Below, piece after piece: positions 60,097 through 64,000 of a DNA stretch of 64,000 bases. Positions within the stretch are counted from its first letter, which is position 1. Each line of letters begins with the position of its first letter. The notes under the pieces were generated by a model. That model saw nothing but the letters and a program-made list of their open reading frames with translations. It did not search any database and was not told where the DNA came from. Source of the stretch: Leucaena leucocephala (Eukaryota > Streptophyta > Magnoliopsida > Fabales > Fabaceae); assembly GCA_037074615.1 (NCBI GenBank), contig CM073551.1, forward strand, positions 15,561,750-15,625,749, read 5' to 3'. The position numbers were made by a program, and so were the translations under genes.

Positions 60097-61401
60097 AGCC
60101 ACAGTAAAGTGTGAAAGATGAGAAGGAACTCCTGAGTAAGAGAAGAAATAAGTAAAGTCTTGGTAAATAATATGGGTTACTGAATTATTTTAAAAACAAT
60201 TATTGATTGAATTATCAACAAGTGGAAGTAGTTAACCTTATAACTTAGTCTGTTGGTTTTGAGATTTTCCAGAGATGATAATACAGTACAACAAAATCAC
60301 AGAGGATTCTGGAGGATCGCAGTTAGATCCTAACAACTTCAGAGTCGTAGTTAGTTCCTGAAGAGGCTTACGGTTGATCGCAGTTAGATCCCGAGGTCGT
60401 AGTTAGACATAGCCTAAGGAAAGTAATAAGCCATGAAGATATGAGTACAGTGCAATATCTCTCTGGGAAGATGATTACCAAAGACGAAGTTAAGGTAAGA
60501 AAGCTTTACTAGTTGATTAACTCATCCAAAAAAATTATTTATAATAGTTTTCCTCAGATAGCCTCTATTATATACAGACTGAACTTAGTTTCCCTTAAAT
60601 GAAGACAGAATCCAAAGTAAAAATCTGAGTGTTGATATTCAAAGTTTTGTAGAAGTATGCCTGAGAAACAGAGAAGAGAACCCCATATGTTTTGAGAATA
60701 AAGAAGTATGATTAGGAGATTAAAAAGCTAGAGAGACCCAGAGAAGATAGTCTAAGGTAGAGTGAAGATAGAACATAGTTATATTAGAAAGAGAATGCTA
60801 AGGCCTAGAGCTATACAAAGAGTAACCTAGCCCTAACCCAGTAGCACAAAAGGTGCTAAGGCAACAGTAATCTAATGATATGTAACCCCATGAGAAGGGA
60901 TAAGAAAGAGTGCAAATGCCATAAAGGTTTGGCATAGATACATAAAGTTATGTAAAAGGATGAGAAAAGTTAAGAAAAGTTAGAGAAGTTATAAAAAGCA
61001 AGAGAATAGAACCCCTTATGTTAGAATTGTAATTTGAACTATGATTTTGTATCAGGAGAAATAAAGGCAAAAAGAACACTATTTTTCCTAAAAAAGCTAA
61101 GTGTAAGAGAAATGAAGTAGACCCAAAATTACATCAAAATTCTGAAGGGTAAGATATGAAAGAAATAGACACTACTCACAAGTCCAGGAAGCTGTCCATA
61201 AGATGAGCAGGTAAATAGATAATAACAGATAGATGAGTAATAAAAAGAAGTAGATTTCAACTCTGATTGAGTTGATTCAGTAAAAGAGAGCATAGTAGCA
61301 CAAAGGAGATGTAAAGTTTTTATGGATAATAAGAGCACTCAGCCAAATGTTAAGATAATTTGGCTCAGGTACTGATTAAATTTTGAGGACGAAATTTATT
61401 T
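60097..61401 (+). pseudogene. B2 pol remnant
   Basis: Degraded sequence between the CACTA element and the polypurine tract. Frames are short and I recognise no RT or IN motif. GATCGCAGTTAGATCC phrases repeat at 60315-60395. The last bases (TTTTGAGGACGAAATTT, 61381-61397) are the usual Tekay pol-end phrase. Confidence 0.5.
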
Positions 61402-61415
61402 TAAAAGGGGAGATA
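61402..61415 (+). other. B2 polypurine tract
   Basis: TAAAAGGGGAGATA immediately before the 3' LTR start TGTAATGTCCC. Confidence 0.85.
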
Positions 61416-62287
61416 TGTAATGTCCCAATTAAAAGGCCCAGAGACTCAAAAAGTAGCCTGAAATAGATAGGCTACTATATCCCTTTGAGAAAAAGTCCAA
61501 GAAACATAGGGTTTTCAGGGACTAAACTATAATAAGTGAAAGTATAGGGACTTATATGTAAATAATGAAAGTTCCTAGGGATATAATGGTCATTTTTTAA
61601 AAGAAAGGGACTAAAGTCAAAAGTCTAAAAGTTTTATGGTATGAAATGAAAGTAGACACAAGTTGTGGGCCATTGGGTATAATTATGAAAAGTTAAGGGA
61701 CTTAATTGAAAAGAGGAAAAGATTCCAAGGGCATAATGGTAATTATAGATAGTTGAGCTGGAAGTAGATTAGAACTGCCTGGAAGCATTTCAGTCCCAAA
61801 TTTCATCAGTAGATAGAGAAAGTTGTGTTGGTTAATCAAGCATGATACAGAAATTTTATTAGAGTTCCAAATAGCTGATATTTATCTGATAGTCTGAAAG
61901 TTATCTAAAATTTTTATCAAATCTTCTGGACCTTAGATATAAATAAAAAGTTACAGGAAGGTGCGTCCTGTAAAGCCAGAGGTCAGGGAACTAACGAAAC
62001 CCTGAAAGGAGTCCTGTAAGAAAAGTTATTCACTTTTTAGTGAATTTTGACGGGAGTTCGTGACGCCCGATATCCGATTATGAAACATAACTAGTAAGCA
62101 AGTTGGGACTGAATAAGCTCAGATAACGTCCTAGGAGGCCCATGATGACTTCAAGTGAGGCCCAGGCCCATTATATCAACTCATCTGTTAAAGGGGCCAG
62201 TGTCTATAAATATGTAGAAAAAGTGTAAAATTACGAAAATGCCGCTACGTTATAAAATAATTAAAGAATGAGTGAAGGGTATTTTGG
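61416..62287 (+). repeat. B2 3' LTR, first 870 bp
   Basis: Starts TGTAATGTCCCAATTAAAAG and follows the B2 5' LTR (for example CCTGAAATAGATAGGCTAC, ATAATGGTCATTTTTTAAAA) until it is cut by another LTR at 62288. The rest lies beyond the window. Confidence 0.85.
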
Positions 62288-64000
62288 TGTAATATCCCAA
62301 TTTTTAGGCCTAGAGACTCAGAAAGTAAGCCTGAAATAGATAGACTACCCGACCCCTTTTAGCAGAAGTCCCCGAAACATACAGAGGGTTTTTAGGCACT
62401 AAACTGCAAATAAGTGAAAATCTAAGGACTTATATGTAAATAGTGAAAGTCCCTAGGGATATGATGGCCATTTATGCAAAGAAAGGGATTAAATTGCAAA
62501 AGAAAGAAAATGAAGGGACTTAAGTGCAAATATGAAAAGTATAAGGCTAAAAGGGAAAAGTAGACAAAAAGGTGGGGTCCTTAAGTGTAATTTTAGCCAA
62601 ATAAAAGGGACTTAATTGAAAAGAAGAAAAGTTCTCTGGGGCTAAAGTATAATTAAAGGAAATTAGGCCAGAAGTGGTTTGGACTGCCCGAAAGCATTTC
62701 AGTCCCAGATTTCACCAGTAGATAGAGCAAGTGATGCTCGGTAATCTGGCTTATTATAGGAATTTTCTCCTAACTCCAGATAGCCAAGGTTGATCTGATA
62801 GTCCAAAAGTTATAAAAATTCCTACCAGATATCCTAGATTTCATATATGAGTGAGAAATTACAGGATGATGCGTCCTGATGGGGCGGATGTCAGGAAACT
62901 GACAGAATACCGATAGGAGGTCTGTAGGAAAAGTTATTCGCAAATCAGTAAATTCAGACGGAGTGTGTGGCCTCTGGGGATCCGATTAGGAAATTTATCG
63001 ATATTTAAAAAGGGAATGAATGAGTTCGGATGATCTCAATCAGATGACTGTTATGACCCATAGGAATGCCTAAACAAAGTAGGCCAGTGTATCTGGTAAA
63101 AGGACCCGGTGACCGGAGATGTGTATAAATGGTGTATAATAGTTAAAATATTCGATGAACTGTGCCGGGGAAAGATTCCTCGTAATGCGTGCTATGAAGG
63201 TAATGGAAAATAAAAGTCCCAATAATGGCGCCATCAAAGGCCCAGTAAGACCCTTGGACTGATAGGTGGGCCAGTGTCCAGCAGAACCCCGAAAATATGT
63301 GAAATTACGAAAATGCCCCTGTGTTGACTATAGAGTAGCAGATGAATGGAGGGCATTTTGGTCATTCTGGATAGGCCCATAAGCCAAGGAACATACAGAT
63401 AAAGTTACTCAGAGTCAGTATATGCCCTGGCAGGGTACAGAAAGGTGTAAAATGACGATTTTACCCTTAGGGTTAAGATAGCGCAAGAAAGGGCACCCAG
63501 GGGTATTTTGGTCATTTCACAGGGGATCTGTAATTGAGTTTAGACCCAGTATAAAAATGTTAATGATATACAGGACCCAGATACTAAATTTAAGGTCAGA
63601 AGACATAGTATGGATTTTCAGGAAATTAGATTCAGAAAACAGTCCAGTTTTGGAGGAAACGGACTGAGCCGGTACCGGATTTGACTCAAAAGCTTTCAGA
63701 AGGCTTCTTGGCTCTCCCAATTTTTCCATGTGAAGAATGTGAGGGGTGAGGTGTCCCCTTAGGTGTCCCTTGGTGATGCAGTAAAAGGGAATAAAGAAAA
63801 ATAGTAAATTCCGGAAAAACCAGGACCACAAATTCAGATGGCTTCAAAATTACGAAAATGCCATCCATCAAAACTATAAATACCCCCCCTTGCTCTTCAT
63901 TCTCACGGACAAGAAGCATATTTAGAGAGATAAGGAAGTTCTTGAGAGAGAAATTGAGAGAAAGAAAGAAGAAAGGAAGTTCTGGCGGAGTAGGAAGCAG
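62288..64000 (+). mobile_element. LTR of mosaic A/B type, runs off the window
   Basis: Starts TGTAATATCCCAATTTTTAG like family B, then switches to the middle block of the 28919 LTR (GGCGCC region at 63225) and to the family A promoter block (TATA at 63875-63881, GA-rich leader at 63915-63980). The left duplication would be TTTGG (62283-62287). The right end is outside, so solo or full element cannot be told. Confidence 0.8.
63875..63881 (+). promoter_or_regulatory. LTR TATA box
   Basis: TATAAAT in AACTATAAATACCCCCC, with the GA-rich leader downstream. Confidence 0.65.

Larger units (their letters stand above)
32189..61415 (+). mobile_element. Tekay (Ty3/gypsy) element B2, 5' LTR plus interior
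   Basis: The 5' LTR starts at 32189 (TGTAATATCCCAATTTTCAG) and ends at 48310. A primer-binding site, degraded gag-pol and a polypurine tract follow, and the 3' LTR begins at 61416. No polypurine tract precedes 32189, so B2 is a separate insertion into B1 gag, not a B1 LTR. The expected duplication CCAGT (32184-32188) cannot be checked because the right end is outside. Without inserts the interior is about 3.8 kb, short for a Tekay element. Confidence 0.8.

Overview
This is plant nuclear DNA made almost entirely of transposable elements nested inside one another. Plant origin is supported by Ty3/gypsy Tekay-type and Athila-type elements, Copia SIRE-type and Tork/Angela-like LTRs, a CACTA transposon with TNP2, Transposase_24 and Ulp1 modules, and a Mutator-like element (MULE) carrying pieces of plant-type genes. 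The species cannot be named; a dicot with a repeat-rich genome is my inference. I see no intact host gene, no tRNA or rRNA gene and no CRISPR array. Most of the layout is fixed by exact target-site duplications (TSDs) read directly from the sequence.

Layout. (1) 1-6363: an unidentified old repeat split by a minus-strand LTR of family A (374-5052, TSD AGATA), which itself holds a plus-strand A LTR (863-3556, TSD ACATC). (2) 6364-8886: another A LTR. (3) About 8.9-15.1 kb: a Copia SIRE-like LTR and primer-binding site, interrupted by an A-related LTR (11438-15034, TSD CTTAT). (4) About 15.2-32.2 kb: 5' LTR, primer-binding site and gag start of Tekay element B1. Its LTR holds a deleted family A element (16811-27504, TSD GAAAG), which holds a 7.2-kb Pack-MULE (16902-24065, TSD TTTAAAATT). 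Its gag holds an A solo LTR (28919-31931). (5) 32189 to the window end: a second Tekay element, B2. Its 5' LTR holds a complete Athila-type element (32458-44156, TSD AGGTG) and a Copia solo LTR (45783-47642, TSD GGAGC). Its interior holds a CACTA transposon (50787-60093, TSD GAA), which holds a second Copia solo LTR (56712-58663, TSD AGAAT). Its 3' LTR starts at 61416 and is cut by a further LTR at 62288 that runs off the window.

The deepest chain is SIRE > B1 > B2 > CACTA > Copia LTR. All protein-coding regions are broken: stops and frameshifts in gag-pol, an integrase whose catalytic Glu is Lys, a TNP2 lacking its N-terminal part, and captured host exons with stops.

The most unusual signal is a class of arrays of short CG-centred palindromes set at fixed spacings inside LTRs and untranslated regions. 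Sites of the GGTCGCGAC type are paired 22 bp apart, usually with 29 bp between pairs, in four unrelated element families. TTATCGATAA-type and ATTAATCGATTAAT-type sites are paired 12 bp apart in two other elements. The Pack-MULE carries its own 21-bp-period array. A hairpin with a compensatory base change is conserved in the Tekay LTRs.
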